A stretch of DNA of 64,000 bases, from the NCBI RefSeq assembly GCF_009729855.1, contig NZ_WODA01000022.1, positions 124,001 to 188,000 of the forward strand, given 5' to 3'. The position numbers were made by a program, and so were the translations under genes. The DNA is from Agromyces luteolus (lineage in GTDB: Bacteria > Actinomycetota > Actinomycetes > Actinomycetales > Microbacteriaceae). The notes beneath the pieces are model-generated. The model was given only the letters and a program-made list of their open reading frames with translations. It did not search any database and had not been told where the DNA came from. The stretch's first letter is position 1, and every line of letters begins with the position of its first letter. Positions 36,842 to 45,923 of the stretch are shown here, piece after piece.

Positions 36842-38245
36842 TCAGGCGCGGACGATGGCGGGCGGGTTCCACGATCCGTCGAGGATCGCGTCGTCGGGCC
36901 AGTACGCGCGGAGGTAGAGCGTGAACTCGTCATCGGGCGCGGGCAGCCAGTTCGCGAGCGTCGCCGGGTCGGCGGGCGCCGCGCCGCCGACGGTGATGGT
37001 GAGCGAGCCGTCGGCGTCGAACGTGAGGTCCTGGTTCTTCGTGCCGAGCGAGTACCGGTCGAGGTCGTTCGGGTGGAAGAAGTGGTGACGGTTGTAGACC
37101 GTGAGCGACCAGAATCCGCGCACCGGAGGGAGTTGGTCCGCGTCGAACCTGACCCTGTACCCGTGGGCCCCGTGCAGGCGCCGCCCATCGGCGTCGAGGT
37201 CCTGGTAGAAGTACGAGGTCTCGTTCGGCGTGTTGACGAAGATGTTCGACTTCCCGACCGCGGTGCGCAGGAGGTACTCGGTGCCGAAGCGCGCCCCCGA
37301 TCGCTGCGTGGTCCAGTTGTGGTCGACGGGGATGCCGTAGTTGCGGAACTCGAACAGCTCCTTCACCGTCACGTCGGCGTCGAGCGCGGCCTGCCCGAGC
37401 GCCGCCGCGATCTCGGGATCGCGGGCTGCACCCTCGAGCACCGTCCGGAACCAGGCGTAGAGCGATTCCTCGCCCGGGAGGGGCGGGATCTCGTCGAGCA
37501 CGGCCGGGAACACGTCGAAGAACGTGTTCGGGTCGACCCACTGGGTCTCCTCCTGGTCGCCGGTCGCATCGGCGTTGCCGAAGCTCGGCACGTTCGCCCA
37601 GTCGGTCACCTTCATCGTGCCGTCGAACTTCTCGAGCGGATAGACGCAGATCCGGTTGACCACAGGCGCGACTGCGGCCCGGTCCTCCGCCGTGTCGTCG
37701 AGGAAGACCCGCGGGATGACGATCCCGATCCGCGTGTCGTACCTGAACACGCCTGCGATCCCCTCGGGGACCTCGCCGTCCCAATCCTCATGGGCCAGGA
37801 GGTAGTGCCCGGGCTTCGTGCCGTACATCTTGCCGAGCTCGACGAACGAATCGGTGCGCTGGTTCACGATCTGGTAGACCCAGAACCGGTCGCCGAAGTC
37901 GGGCACCTGCACGACCGCCGGTCCGCGCTCGGCGTCGAGCGCACCGAAGCCGTACACGACGTCCTGGTTCGGGCAGGCGACCACGCGCTCCTCGGGGCGG
38001 ATGTAGTCGTGCAGCATGCCGATGTGGTTCGGCGGCCCCGCGGGGACGATCCCCACCAGCAGGCCCGGCTCAGGAACCTGCTCCATGATGCTCAGTCGGT
38101 TGTGCATGTTGACGAGGGGCCAACCCCAGAGGTAGGCGGTCCTCCCGACCTCAGCCGCGTACGCCGTCGTGATCCTCTGTCCAGCCTGCTCCACCACGAA
38201 TCCCCCATCCGTCGGGCCGCCCGCGACCTCGCGAGCCGTCGCCAC
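36842..38245 (-). CDS. DUF1254/DUF1214 domain protein
   Basis: 467 residues. The N-terminal DUF1254 part has YLWGWPLVNMHNR and CPNQDVVYGFGALD. The C-terminal DUF1214 part has ARFGTEYLLRTAVGKSNIF and GFWSLTVYNRHHFFHPND. Proteins of this family are often exported, but no signal peptide is evident here. Function unknown in the family. An internal ATG would shorten the N-terminus slightly; the ATG at 38245 is used. Confidence 0.82.
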   Translation of the reverse strand: MATAREVAGGPTDGGFVVEQAGQRITTAYAAEVGRTAYLWGWPLVNMHNRLSIMEQVPEPGLLVGIVPAGPPNHIGMLHDYIRPEERVVACPNQDVVYGFGALDAERGPAVVQVPDFGDRFWVYQIVNQRTDSFVELGKMYGTKPGHYLLAHEDWDGEVPEGIAGVFRYDTRIGIVIPRVFLDDTAEDRAAVAPVVNRICVYPLEKFDGTMKVTDWANVPSFGNADATGDQEETQWVDPNTFFDVFPAVLDEIPPLPGEESLYAWFRTVLEGAARDPEIAAALGQAALDADVTVKELFEFRNYGIPVDHNWTTQRSGARFGTEYLLRTAVGKSNIFVNTPNETSYFYQDLDADGRRLHGAHGYRVRFDADQLPPVRGFWSLTVYNRHHFFHPNDLDRYSLGTKNQDLTFDADGSLTITVGGAAPADPATLANWLPAPDDEFTLYLRAYWPDDAILDGSWNPPAIVRA

Positions 38246-38356
38246 TTCCGGAGTCTATGGTCCGGTCCACGCGGATGACCACCTCGCTGCGCGTCCTTCG
38301 ATGGGGGATTGCCCGGATGGTTCGCGTACCGTCCTCACGGCACGGCGCCGAAGCCC

Positions 38357-38386
38357 GTCGGGGCCGACCGAACGGCCGGCCCCGAC
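38357..38386 (-). terminator. Terminator hairpin after the YHS-like gene
   Basis: GTCGGGGCC and GGCCCCGAC around a 12-base loop, 10 bases past the stop of the minus-strand gene at 38396. It ends the copper cluster on this side. Confidence 0.6.
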
Positions 38387-38395
38387 GGACCTCGG

Positions 38396-38644
38396 TCAGG
38401 CGACCGCGTACTTCGCCGGCTCGGCGTCGAAGAGCGGACCGCAGGCGGCGCAGCAGAACCAGTACCGCTGGCCGTGGTGGTCGCGGAACAGGCCGGCCTG
38501 CTCCGCATCGGCCTTCACGACCATGCTTCCGGGCATGACCGGGCACTCGGCCAGGTCGTCGCCGCCGCGGAGCAGGTCGGTCGCCTCGGCGGGCTTGACG
38601 GCGTGCCCGCGGGCGTCGCCGGTGCCGCAACAGTGTGCACTCAT
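38396..38644 (-). CDS. YHS/TRASH-like cysteine-rich metal-binding protein
   Basis: 82 residues. Cysteine pairs in AHCCG near the start, then ECPVMPGSMVVK and YWFCCAACGPLFDAEPAKY, the last matching the YHS/TRASH metal-binding pattern. It lies 27 bases after the CopA-type ATPase gene and is probably in its operon. Such proteins are often copper or silver binding; a scavenger or delivery role is likely but inferred. Confidence 0.78.
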   Translation of the reverse strand: MSAHCCGTGDARGHAVKPAEATDLLRGGDDLAECPVMPGSMVVKADAEQAGLFRDHHGQRYWFCCAACGPLFDAEPAKYAVA

Positions 38645-38671
38645 GGGTGGTGTCCTTTCAGGTCGCGTGGA

Positions 38672-40999
38672 TCACGCGGTTTCGAGTTCCCGCGCCGGTG
38701 CGGTCGCGGTGGTGGTGGCGCGCGGGGCGCCGTTGGTCCGCGAGCGGAAGGTCCGCAGGCGGAGGCTGTTGCTCACGACGAAGACGCTGGAGAACGCCAT
38801 CGCCGCGCCGGCGAGCATGGGGTTGAGCAGGCCGAGGGCGGCCAGGGGAATCGCGGCCACGTTGTAGGCGAAGGCCCAGAACAGGTTGGTCTTGATCGTC
38901 CCGAGGGTGCGGCGCGACAACCGGATGGCGTCCCCGACGGCCCGGAGGTCGCCGCGGACGAGCGTGATGTCCGCCGCCTCGATGGCCGCGTCGGTGCCGG
39001 TGCCCATCGCCAGGCCGAGGTCGGCCTGCGCGAGCGCCGCGGCGTCGTTGACGCCGTCGCCGACCATCGCTACGACCTTGCCCGATGCCTGCAGGTCGCG
39101 CACCACCGCGACCTTGTCGGCCGGGAGCACGTCGGCGATGACCTCGTCGATGCCGACCTCGTCGGCGACGTGCCGCGCGACCGTGGCGTTGTCGCCGGTC
39201 AGCAGCACGGGCGTGAGGCCGAGGCGGCGCAACTCCGCGATCGCGTCGCGGCTGGTGTCCTTGACACGTTCGGCGACGACGAGCACGCCGCGCGCGACGC
39301 CGTCCCAGGCGACCAGCACCGCCGTCTGCCCCGCCGACTCGGCGTCGGACTTCGCCTCGCGGAGTTCCTCGGGGACCTCGACGGCCCAATCCGCGAGCAG
39401 CGACTCGCGGCCGACCACCGTCAGGTGCCCGACGACGATGCCGTGGACGCCCCGGCCCTCGTGGTTCTCGAACGACTCGACCGTTGCGAGCTCGCCGACC
39501 CGGGCCGTGGCGCCGGCGGCGATCGCCTGGGCGATGGGGTGCTCCGAGGCATCCTCCAGGGCTCCCGCGATGCGGAGCACGTCGGCCTCGGTCTCCCCGG
39601 TCGCCGCGAACACCGCGAGCAGGGTCATCCGCCCGGTCGTCACGGTTCCGGTCTTGTCGAGCACCACGGTGTCGACCTTCCGGGTCGACTCGAGCACCTC
39701 GGGTCCCTTGATCAGGATGCCCAGCTGCGCGCCTCGACCCGTGCCGACGAGCAGCGCCGTCGGCGTCGCGAGGCCGAGCGCGCACGGGCACGCGATGATC
39801 AGCACCGCAACCGCCGCGGTGAACGCGGCGGCCGCCGGGAATCCGGCGCCGAGCCAGACGCCGAGCGTTGCGGCGGTCAGGGCGAGCACGATCGGGACGA
39901 ACACCCCGGAGATCCGGTCGGCCAGGCGCTGGACCTGCGCCTTCCCGGACTGTGCGTCCTCGACGAGCTTCGCCATCTGCGCGAGCTGGGTGTCGGAGCC
40001 CACGCGCGTGGCACGCACGACGAGCCGGCCGCCGGCGTTGACGGTCGCACCGACCACCGGGTCGCCCACGGTCACCTCGATCGGCACCGACTCGCCGGTG
40101 AGCATCGACTGGTCGACGGCGCTGCGGCCCTCGACGATCACGCCGTCGGTGGCGATCTTCTCGCCCGGGCGCACGACGAACTCGTCGCCGACGCTGAGCC
40201 GCTCGATCGGGATCCGCTCCTCCCGACCGTCCTCGACCACGGCGACGTCCTTCGCACCCAGCTGGAGCAGGGCGCGCAGGGCGGCACCGGCGGTGCGCTT
40301 CGACCGCTTCTCGAAGTACCGCCCGGCGAGCACGAACATGGTCACGCCGGCGGCGACCTCGAGGTAGATGTTCGCGGCGCCGTCGGTCGGCGCCACGGTC
40401 AGCTCGAACGGATGCGTCATCCCGGGCGTGCCCGCGGTCCCGAAGAACAGGGCGTACACCGACCACAGCAGCGCGGCGGACGTGCCCACCGAGACGAGCG
40501 TGTCCATGGTCGCGGCGCCGTGTCGCAGGTTCACCGCGGCCGCCCGGTGGAACGGCCAGGCCGCCCAGACGATGACCGGCCCGGCGAGCGCCAGCGACAG
40601 CCACTGCCAGTACGGGAACTGCAGGACCGGAATCATCGCCATCAGGATGACGGGGACGGAGAGCACGACGGATCCGATCAGCCGATGCCGGAGGGTCCGC
40701 AGCTCGCCGTCCTCGGCCTCGTCGGCCGGGTCGGCGTCGGCGCGCGCTGCCGTCGGCGGCGTCGGGGCCTCGGCCGTGTAGCCGGTCTTCCGGATCTCCG
40801 CGATCACCGCGTCCGCGGTGAAGCCGGGCGGGACCTCGACGCGAGCCTTCTCGGTGGCGTAGTTGACGGTCGCGCTGACACCGTCGAGCTTGTTGAGCTT
40901 GCGTTCGATCCGCATCGCGCAGGATGCGCAGGTCATCCCGCCGATGTCGAGTTCGATCACGTCGGTCGGCGGTGCCGCCTGCTGGGTGCTGTCGTTCAT
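38672..40999 (-). CDS. copA: Copper-exporting P-type ATPase, CPC type
   Basis: 775 residues. N-terminal heavy-metal domain with GMTCASC (C24, C27), eight membrane helices, TGES at 301-304 (actuator), CPC at 404-406 in the transport helix, DKTGT at 448-452 (phosphorylation), the SEHP nucleotide motif and GDGVND. This is the P1B-1 pattern for Cu(I) export. ATG at 40999 is preceded by AACCGGAGATG. It sits between the exported copper protein (upstream) and the YHS gene (downstream); all are likely one leftward operon controlled by the operator near 42271. Confidence 0.94.
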   Translation of the reverse strand: MNDSTQQAAPPTDVIELDIGGMTCASCAMRIERKLNKLDGVSATVNYATEKARVEVPPGFTADAVIAEIRKTGYTAEAPTPPTAARADADPADEAEDGELRTLRHRLIGSVVLSVPVILMAMIPVLQFPYWQWLSLALAGPVIVWAAWPFHRAAAVNLRHGAATMDTLVSVGTSAALLWSVYALFFGTAGTPGMTHPFELTVAPTDGAANIYLEVAAGVTMFVLAGRYFEKRSKRTAGAALRALLQLGAKDVAVVEDGREERIPIERLSVGDEFVVRPGEKIATDGVIVEGRSAVDQSMLTGESVPIEVTVGDPVVGATVNAGGRLVVRATRVGSDTQLAQMAKLVEDAQSGKAQVQRLADRISGVFVPIVLALTAATLGVWLGAGFPAAAAFTAAVAVLIIACPCALGLATPTALLVGTGRGAQLGILIKGPEVLESTRKVDTVVLDKTGTVTTGRMTLLAVFAATGETEADVLRIAGALEDASEHPIAQAIAAGATARVGELATVESFENHEGRGVHGIVVGHLTVVGRESLLADWAVEVPEELREAKSDAESAGQTAVLVAWDGVARGVLVVAERVKDTSRDAIAELRRLGLTPVLLTGDNATVARHVADEVGIDEVIADVLPADKVAVVRDLQASGKVVAMVGDGVNDAAALAQADLGLAMGTGTDAAIEAADITLVRGDLRAVGDAIRLSRRTLGTIKTNLFWAFAYNVAAIPLAALGLLNPMLAGAAMAFSSVFVVSNSLRLRTFRSRTNGAPRATTTATAPARELETA

Positions 41000-41028
41000 C
41001 TCCGGTTCCTTTCGTCGGTCACGTCGTC

Positions 41029-42027
41029 TCAGTGACCGTCGGCGTGCTCGCCGTCGTCGCCGTCGCCGTGTGCATCCGGCCCCGCAGCGGCGAGCGCAGC
41101 GTCGACGGCGAAGGCGGCGGTGTGCACCTGCCCGTCGACCTTGAAGTCGACGTAGAGCAGGTAGGCGCCCGCGGTGGGCGGGGTGGCGGCGAAGCGGATG
41201 TCGGGACCGAGGCCGGATGCCCCGGCGGTCTCGGCCTCGTCGAGGGGGTGGGCGTGGAGGTACCCGAGATCGCCCGCTCGGAGCATCACGAGGTGCCCCG
41301 CAGCGCCCAGGTACGGCTCGATGGTGGTCACGGGGCGTCCGTCCCGTCGCACGGTGAACTCGAGCTCGGCCTCCGCACCGGCGGCGAGGTCGCCCGCGAG
41401 CTCGACCGTGAACGGCCCGGCCTCGGCGACCCGGGAGCCCGGCGCGGGCGCGTCGGACGGGGCCACGAGGCCGTTCGTGCTCGCGGTGGTCGTGAGCGTG
41501 AGCGTCTCGCTGTGCCCGGTCGGACGGAAGTCCGCGAAGAGACGGTACGTTCCCGCAGCCTCCCATTCCCAGGGGATGCTCCAGTGCCCGTCGTGCTCGA
41601 GCTCGGGGTGCACGTGGCGGAACTGCGCCCCGTCCGAGCGCACCACGATCAGGTGCAGCGGCCGTTCATGCGTCTCGTCGAAGGCCGTCACCGCCTCGCC
41701 CTCGGCGTCGAGGATGCGGAAGTGCAGCGACTCGGCGCTGCCCGCCTCGTCGGGCGCGTGCAGGTCGGCCAGGCGGTACCCGTCGGCCTCGATCGACAGG
41801 CCGGGGACCTCGTGCGGCATGGATTCCCCCTCGGGTGCGTCGGGCGCCTCGTGCGGCCCGCCGTGCGACGGTCTACTGTTCTCGCTCTGCTCCGCCCACG
41901 CGGCGACGCGGTCGGGCGGCACGATCAGGGAACCTGCGGCGATCGCGAGGCCGAAGACGCCCGCGACGCCCGCTCCGAAGAGGCCGAGCCGAAGGGCGGG
42001 GCCCATCTCACCGCGGCTGCGCGACAT
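41029..42027 (-). CDS. Exported copper-associated protein, His-rich ends
   Basis: 332 residues. One N-terminal membrane helix or signal anchor (about 13-38), then an outer-face region with many histidines ([32 protein letters not shown]) and a C-terminal Asp/His tail. Two Ig-like beta modules. The ATG at 42027 has a perfect AGGAGG seven bases upstream and overlaps the copZ gene by 20 bases; an ATG at 42048 is less likely. It lies in the copper operon, so extracellular Cu binding is the natural guess. Family not named with certainty. Confidence 0.75.
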   Translation of the reverse strand: MSRSRGEMGPALRLGLFGAGVAGVFGLAIAAGSLIVPPDRVAAWAEQSENSRPSHGGPHEAPDAPEGESMPHEVPGLSIEADGYRLADLHAPDEAGSAESLHFRILDAEGEAVTAFDETHERPLHLIVVRSDGAQFRHVHPELEHDGHWSIPWEWEAAGTYRLFADFRPTGHSETLTLTTTASTNGLVAPSDAPAPGSRVAEAGPFTVELAGDLAAGAEAELEFTVRRDGRPVTTIEPYLGAAGHLVMLRAGDLGYLHAHPLDEAETAGASGLGPDIRFAATPPTAGAYLLYVDFKVDGQVHTAAFAVDAALAAAGPDAHGDGDDGEHADGH

Positions 42028-42217
42028 AGCCGGCCTCCTGAACGGCATCGATCACGGCCCGGTGGTCGAGCTCGGTGTCGGAACCCACGACCAGGCGGCC
42101 GGTCACGGCCGACACGTCGACGCTCCGCACACCGGCGATCCCGGAGACCTCTTCACGCACGGACAGTTCGCAGTGCCCGCATGTCATTCCGCTCACCTGG
42201 TACTCGTACACGCTCAT
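42008..42217 (-). CDS. copZ: Copper chaperone, heavy-metal-associated domain
   Basis: 69 residues, a single HMA ferredoxin-like fold. The metal motif is GMTCGHC (C13, C16). It hands Cu(I) to the ATPase domains. Start ATG at 42217 with AAAGGATGAGG upstream. First gene of the leftward copper operon, divergent from the FAD oxidoreductase. Confidence 0.9.
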   Translation of the reverse strand: MSVYEYQVSGMTCGHCELSVREEVSGIAGVRSVDVSAVTGRLVVGSDTELDHRAVIDAVQEAGYVAQPR

Positions 42218-42239
42218 CGCCTCATCCTTTCGATAGGGG

Positions 42240-42249
42240 GTAGGGGTAT
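42240..42249. promoter_or_regulatory. CsoR-type half-site
   Basis: GTAGGGGTAT, one half of the repeat family described at 42271, next to a further G run. It lies 23 bases upstream of copZ and may be a weak or partial operator. Confidence 0.4.
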
Positions 42250-42270
42250 TACGGTATGCTGGACAACCAT

Positions 42271-42287
42271 ATACCCCACTGGGGTAT
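42271..42287. promoter_or_regulatory. CsoR-type operator, copper divergent promoter
   Basis: Perfect inverted repeat ATACCCC-ACT-GGGGTAT. It lies in the 89-base spacer between copZ (minus) and the FAD oxidoreductase (plus), so it can serve both. CsoR-family repressors bind such G/C tracts flanked by TA. A TGGACA at 42260-42265 could be the -35 of the rightward promoter. Confidence 0.75.
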
Positions 42288-42306
42288 TCCGCACACGGAG
42301 GTGGAC

Positions 42307-43476
42307 ATGACTTCAGGACACGCAGTGATCGTCGGGGCGGGCGCCGCCGGCTGGTCCGCAGCCGACACGCTCGTACGATCGGGCTGGCCGGGCCGGGTGA
42401 CGATCGTCGACCCCGCCGGGGCGACGAACCGCACGCTCGTGAACACGGGCGTGCTCACGGGGCTCCTGAACCGGGAGCAGCTGAGCCGACCGATCCCGAC
42501 GGGAACCGAGCTGCTGCAGGACGAGGTGGAGGCGATCGAGGAGGTCGGGACGGTGCGCCTGCGGTCCGGCGGCCGGCTCGCACCCGACGCCGTCGTGATC
42601 GCGTCCGGCAGCGTCCCGCGTCCGGCGTCCTTCGAAGCGGATGCCGGTGCTCCGCGCTCACGGATCCTGCCCCTGCACTCGGCGGAGGATGCGGAACGGA
42701 TCCGCGGCCTCGTGCCGTCGAACGGCGCAAGCGTCGTGATCCTCGGCGCCGGCCTCGTCGGCTCGGAGACCGCGTCGCTGCTCGCCGACGCCGGCGTCGA
42801 CGTGACGCTCGTCGCCCGATCGACACTCCCCCTGCGCGAGCAGCTCGGTCCGACCGTCGCATCGGAGCTGCTCCGGCGCCATCGCGACCGCATCCGGGTC
42901 CGCACCGGGCGCAGCGTCGCGCGCGCCACGACCCGGTCGAGCTCGGCCGTCATCGAACTCTCCGACGGCGAGACCCTCGAGGGCGACGCCGCTATCGTGG
43001 CGCACGGCACGCTCGCGCGTCGCCCGGCATCCGGCTCCGACCGGGGCGCGATCACCGTCGACGCCCGACTGCGGACCGGGCTCCGCGGGGTCTACGCCGC
43101 CGGCGGCGTCGCGTCGATCCTCGCGCACGGCACCGTCATCCGCGTCGACCACTGGGATGATGCGGCAGCCCAGGGAGCCCACGCCGCCCGCTCGATCCTG
43201 CACGATCTCCTCGGCGGGCCGGATCCCGGCGAGTACCGGTTCGAGTCCGGGTACTCCAGCCGGATCCACGGTTCGATGCTCACCGCGTGGGGCGTGGCCA
43301 CCGATCGAACGGAATGGTCGCGACACGTCGACGGCGCGACCGTGGGCGTCGGGCGCCACCTCGGACACGTCACCGCGGTCACCGGCCTCGACGCCCCGCT
43401 CGTCGTGCGCGACCTCGCGGCGTCGGCGAGCCGGGACCTCCGCGACTCGTTGTCACTGTACCCCACAGGGGTATAA
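42307..43476 (+). CDS. FAD-dependent pyridine-nucleotide oxidoreductase, cysteine-free
   Basis: 389 residues. Two Rossmann glycine loops: GAGAAGWSAA at the N-terminus (FAD) and LGAGLVGSETASLL in the middle (NAD(P)H). Then VYAAGGVA and the VDHWDDAAAQGAHAA helix, like ferredoxin-reductase or BphA4-type enzymes. There is no cysteine in the protein, so it cannot be a mercuric- or disulfide-reductase. The ATG at 42307 has GGAGGTGG upstream. The stop overlaps the promoter of the next gene. Substrate unknown; copper link by position only. Confidence 0.8.
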   Translation: MTSGHAVIVGAGAAGWSAADTLVRSGWPGRVTIVDPAGATNRTLVNTGVLTGLLNREQLSRPIPTGTELLQDEVEAIEEVGTVRLRSGGRLAPDAVVIASGSVPRPASFEADAGAPRSRILPLHSAEDAERIRGLVPSNGASVVILGAGLVGSETASLLADAGVDVTLVARSTLPLREQLGPTVASELLRRHRDRIRVRTGRSVARATTRSSSAVIELSDGETLEGDAAIVAHGTLARRPASGSDRGAITVDARLRTGLRGVYAAGGVASILAHGTVIRVDHWDDAAAQGAHAARSILHDLLGGPDPGEYRFESGYSSRIHGSMLTAWGVATDRTEWSRHVDGATVGVGRHLGHVTAVTGLDAPLVVRDLAASASRDLRDSLSLYPTGV

Positions 43477-43477
43477 T
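43450..43477 (+). promoter_or_regulatory. Promoter with embedded CsoR-type operator
   Basis: TTGTCA at 43450-43455 and TATAAT at 43472-43477, 16 bases apart, give a strong sigma-A match. The inverted repeat TACCCC-ACA-GGGGTA occupies 43459-43473, between and over the two boxes, so a bound repressor would block the polymerase. It also overlaps the last codons of the upstream gene. It drives the CPH-type ATPase gene. Confidence 0.8.
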
Positions 43478-43540
43478 CGCTCGTGCTGGCGCCGACGAAC
43501 GGCGATCGCCGTTCGCCTGGCGATGCGGAAGGGCGAGACG

Positions 43541-45871
43541 ATGGACGAGCACGCGCGGAATCACCCGAAGTCGACGACTCCGGCCGGTCACGAACTCGAC
43601 GAGCACGGCGGCCACGCCCACCACCACGAAGCGGATGCCGCGAGTCCCGCGATGCAGATGCACGGGTCGCACGGCGACCACGACGCGCACGGCGAGCGCG
43701 ACGACTCAGAGCACGCAGGGCATGCCGGCCATGCCGGCCATGCCGGCCATGCCGGCCACGCTGAGCATGCCGAGCACGACGCACATGGCGGTCACGCCGA
43801 GCACGACGCGCACACCGGCCACGCCGGTCACATGGGCCACGCCGGCCACGGCGACCATGTCGGCCAGTTCCGCAGGCTCTTCTGGATCAACCTCCTCCTC
43901 GCCGTTCCGGTCGTCGCCTTCTCGCCGATGTTCGCCATGATCATCGGCTACGACCTGCCCGAGCAGGCCTGGGTCGGGTGGATCTCGCCGGTGCTCGGCA
44001 CCGTCATGTACGTCTGGGGCGGTCGCCCCTTCCTGACGGGCGCCGTGAGCGAACTCCGCGCGCTGAAGCCGGGCATGATGCTCCTCATCGGGCTCGCCAT
44101 CACGGTGGCGTTCGTCGCGAGCTGGGGCGCGACCCTCGGGCTGCTCGACCACGAGCTGGACTTCTGGTGGGAGCTCGCCCTCCTGATCGTGATCATGCTC
44201 CTCGGGCACTGGCTCGAGATGCGCTCGCTCGCGCAGACGACCTCCGCCCTGGACTCGCTCGCCGCCCTGCTGCCCGACGAGGCCGAGCGCGTCGAGGGCG
44301 ACACGACCGTCACGGTCGACCCCTCCGAACTCCAGGTGGGCGACGTCGTCGTCGTCCGTCCCGGAGGCCGCGTGCCCGCCGACGGCGTGGTCGTCGCCGG
44401 TTCGGCGAGCATGGACGAGTCGATGATCACCGGCGAGTCGAAGACGGTCCGACGGAGCGACGGGGACCACGTCGTCGCCGGCACGGTCGCCACCGACTCG
44501 GGGATCCGGATCGAGATCTCCGCCGTCGGCGAGGACACGGCGCTCGCCGGCATCCGTCGTCTCGTCGAGGACGCGCAGAACTCGTCGTCACGCGCCCAGC
44601 GGATCGCGGACCGCGCGGCAGCCTGGCTGTTCTGGTTCGCGCTCGGCGCGGCCGTGATCACCGCGACCGTCTGGGGCCTGCTCGGGCTGCCCGACGAAGC
44701 CGTCGTCCGCACGATCACGGTCCTCGTGATCGCGTGTCCACACGCGCTCGGCCTCGCGATCCCGCTGGTCGTCTCGATCGCCACGGAGCGCGCGGCGCGC
44801 GGCGGCGTGCTGATCAAGGATCGGCTCGCGCTCGAGAGCATGCGGACCGTGACGAGCGTCCTCTTCGACAAGACCGGCACCCTCACCAAGGGGCAGCCGA
44901 CCGTGATCGCGATCGAGCCGGCCTCCGGTCGCGACCCCGAGCAGGTGCTCTCGCTGGCCGCCTCCGCCGAGATGGACTCGGAGCACCCGCTCGCCCGCGC
45001 GATCGTCGGCTCCGCGACCGAGCGCGGCCTCGATCCCGCTGCCGCGACGGACTTCGAATCCGCTCCGGCCGTCGGCGTCACCGCGCGCGTCGGCGGGGAC
45101 ACGATCCGCGTCGGCGGGCCGCACCTGCTCGCCGAAGAGGGCGTCGACGAGCTCGCCGTCGCCGATGAGTGGCGCGCCGACGGCGCGATCATCCTGCACG
45201 TGCTCGAGAACGGGTCGGTGATCGGCGCCCTGAAGCTCGCCGATGCGATCCGGGACGAGTCCCGCGACGCGGTCGACGCGCTGCACGAGCTGGGCCTGGA
45301 GGTCGTCATGATCACCGGCGACGCCGACGCGGTCGCCCGGTCCGTGGCATCCGACCTCGGCATCGACCGGTACTTCGCCGGCGTGCGCCCCGAGGACAAG
45401 TCGGCGAAGGTCCAGGAACTGCAGCGCGAGGGCCGGAAGGTCGCGATGGTCGGCGACGGCGTGAACGACGCGCCCGCGCTGGCGCAGGCGGATGTCGGCA
45501 TCGCGATCGGTGCGGGGACGGATGTCGCGATCGCGTCGGCCGGCGTCATCCTCGCCAGCGACGACCCGCGTTCGGTGCTGTCGGTGATCGAGCTCTCGCG
45601 GGCGAGCTACCGCAAGATGAAGCAGAACCTGTGGTGGGCCGCCGGGTACAACCTCATCTCGGTGCCGCTCGCCGCCGGCGTGCTCGCCCCGATCGGGTTC
45701 GTGCTGCCGATGTCGGTGGGCGCCATCCTGATGTCGCTCTCGACGATCATCGTCGCCGGGAACGCGCAGCTCCTCCGCCGCCTCGACCTCCGCCCCGAGA
45801 CGAGCACCCGCGAGCTCCTCGGCGACCGCGCGTCGCGCGGCGCCGACGAGCCGGTGCACGCCCACCACTGA
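43541..45871 (+). CDS. copB: Copper P-type ATPase, CPH type, with His-rich N-terminus
   Basis: 776 residues. The first 106 residues contain 29 histidines; from 58 to 106 every third residue is His. Then eight membrane helices, TGES at 297-300, CPH at 399-401 in the transport helix, DKTGT at 443-447, the SEHP motif and GDGVND. CPH marks the P1B-3 class (Cu(II)/Ag type). The ATG at 43541 follows GGAAGGG; an ATG six codons earlier is possible. The His domain takes the place of the Cys-type HMA domain and probably binds copper. Confidence 0.92.
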   Translation: MDEHARNHPKSTTPAGHELDEHGGHAHHHEADAASPAMQMHGSHGDHDAHGERDDSEHAGHAGHAGHAGHAGHAEHAEHDAHGGHAEHDAHTGHAGHMGHAGHGDHVGQFRRLFWINLLLAVPVVAFSPMFAMIIGYDLPEQAWVGWISPVLGTVMYVWGGRPFLTGAVSELRALKPGMMLLIGLAITVAFVASWGATLGLLDHELDFWWELALLIVIMLLGHWLEMRSLAQTTSALDSLAALLPDEAERVEGDTTVTVDPSELQVGDVVVVRPGGRVPADGVVVAGSASMDESMITGESKTVRRSDGDHVVAGTVATDSGIRIEISAVGEDTALAGIRRLVEDAQNSSSRAQRIADRAAAWLFWFALGAAVITATVWGLLGLPDEAVVRTITVLVIACPHALGLAIPLVVSIATERAARGGVLIKDRLALESMRTVTSVLFDKTGTLTKGQPTVIAIEPASGRDPEQVLSLAASAEMDSEHPLARAIVGSATERGLDPAAATDFESAPAVGVTARVGGDTIRVGGPHLLAEEGVDELAVADEWRADGAIILHVLENGSVIGALKLADAIRDESRDAVDALHELGLEVVMITGDADAVARSVASDLGIDRYFAGVRPEDKSAKVQELQREGRKVAMVGDGVNDAPALAQADVGIAIGAGTDVAIASAGVILASDDPRSVLSVIELSRASYRKMKQNLWWAAGYNLISVPLAAGVLAPIGFVLPMSVGAILMSLSTIIVAGNAQLLRRLDLRPETSTRELLGDRASRGADEPVHAHH
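43721..43756 (+). repeat. 9-bp tandem repeat within the CPH ATPase gene
   Basis: Four perfect copies of CATGCCGGC, encoding His-Ala-Gly units, with degenerate copies continuing on each side. Replication slippage could change the His number by whole triads without a frameshift. Confidence 0.9.
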
Positions 45872-45878
45872 ACGCGAC

Positions 45879-45908
45879 GGAGGCGCGGGCCGCACGGCCC
45901 GCGCCTCC
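45879..45908. terminator. Bidirectional terminator hairpin
   Basis: 13-bp perfect stem GGAGGCGCGGGCC with its complement, loop GCAC, between the convergent ATPase and MFS genes. Confidence 0.78.
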
Positions 45909-45923
45909 TCTCCCGATCGGACG

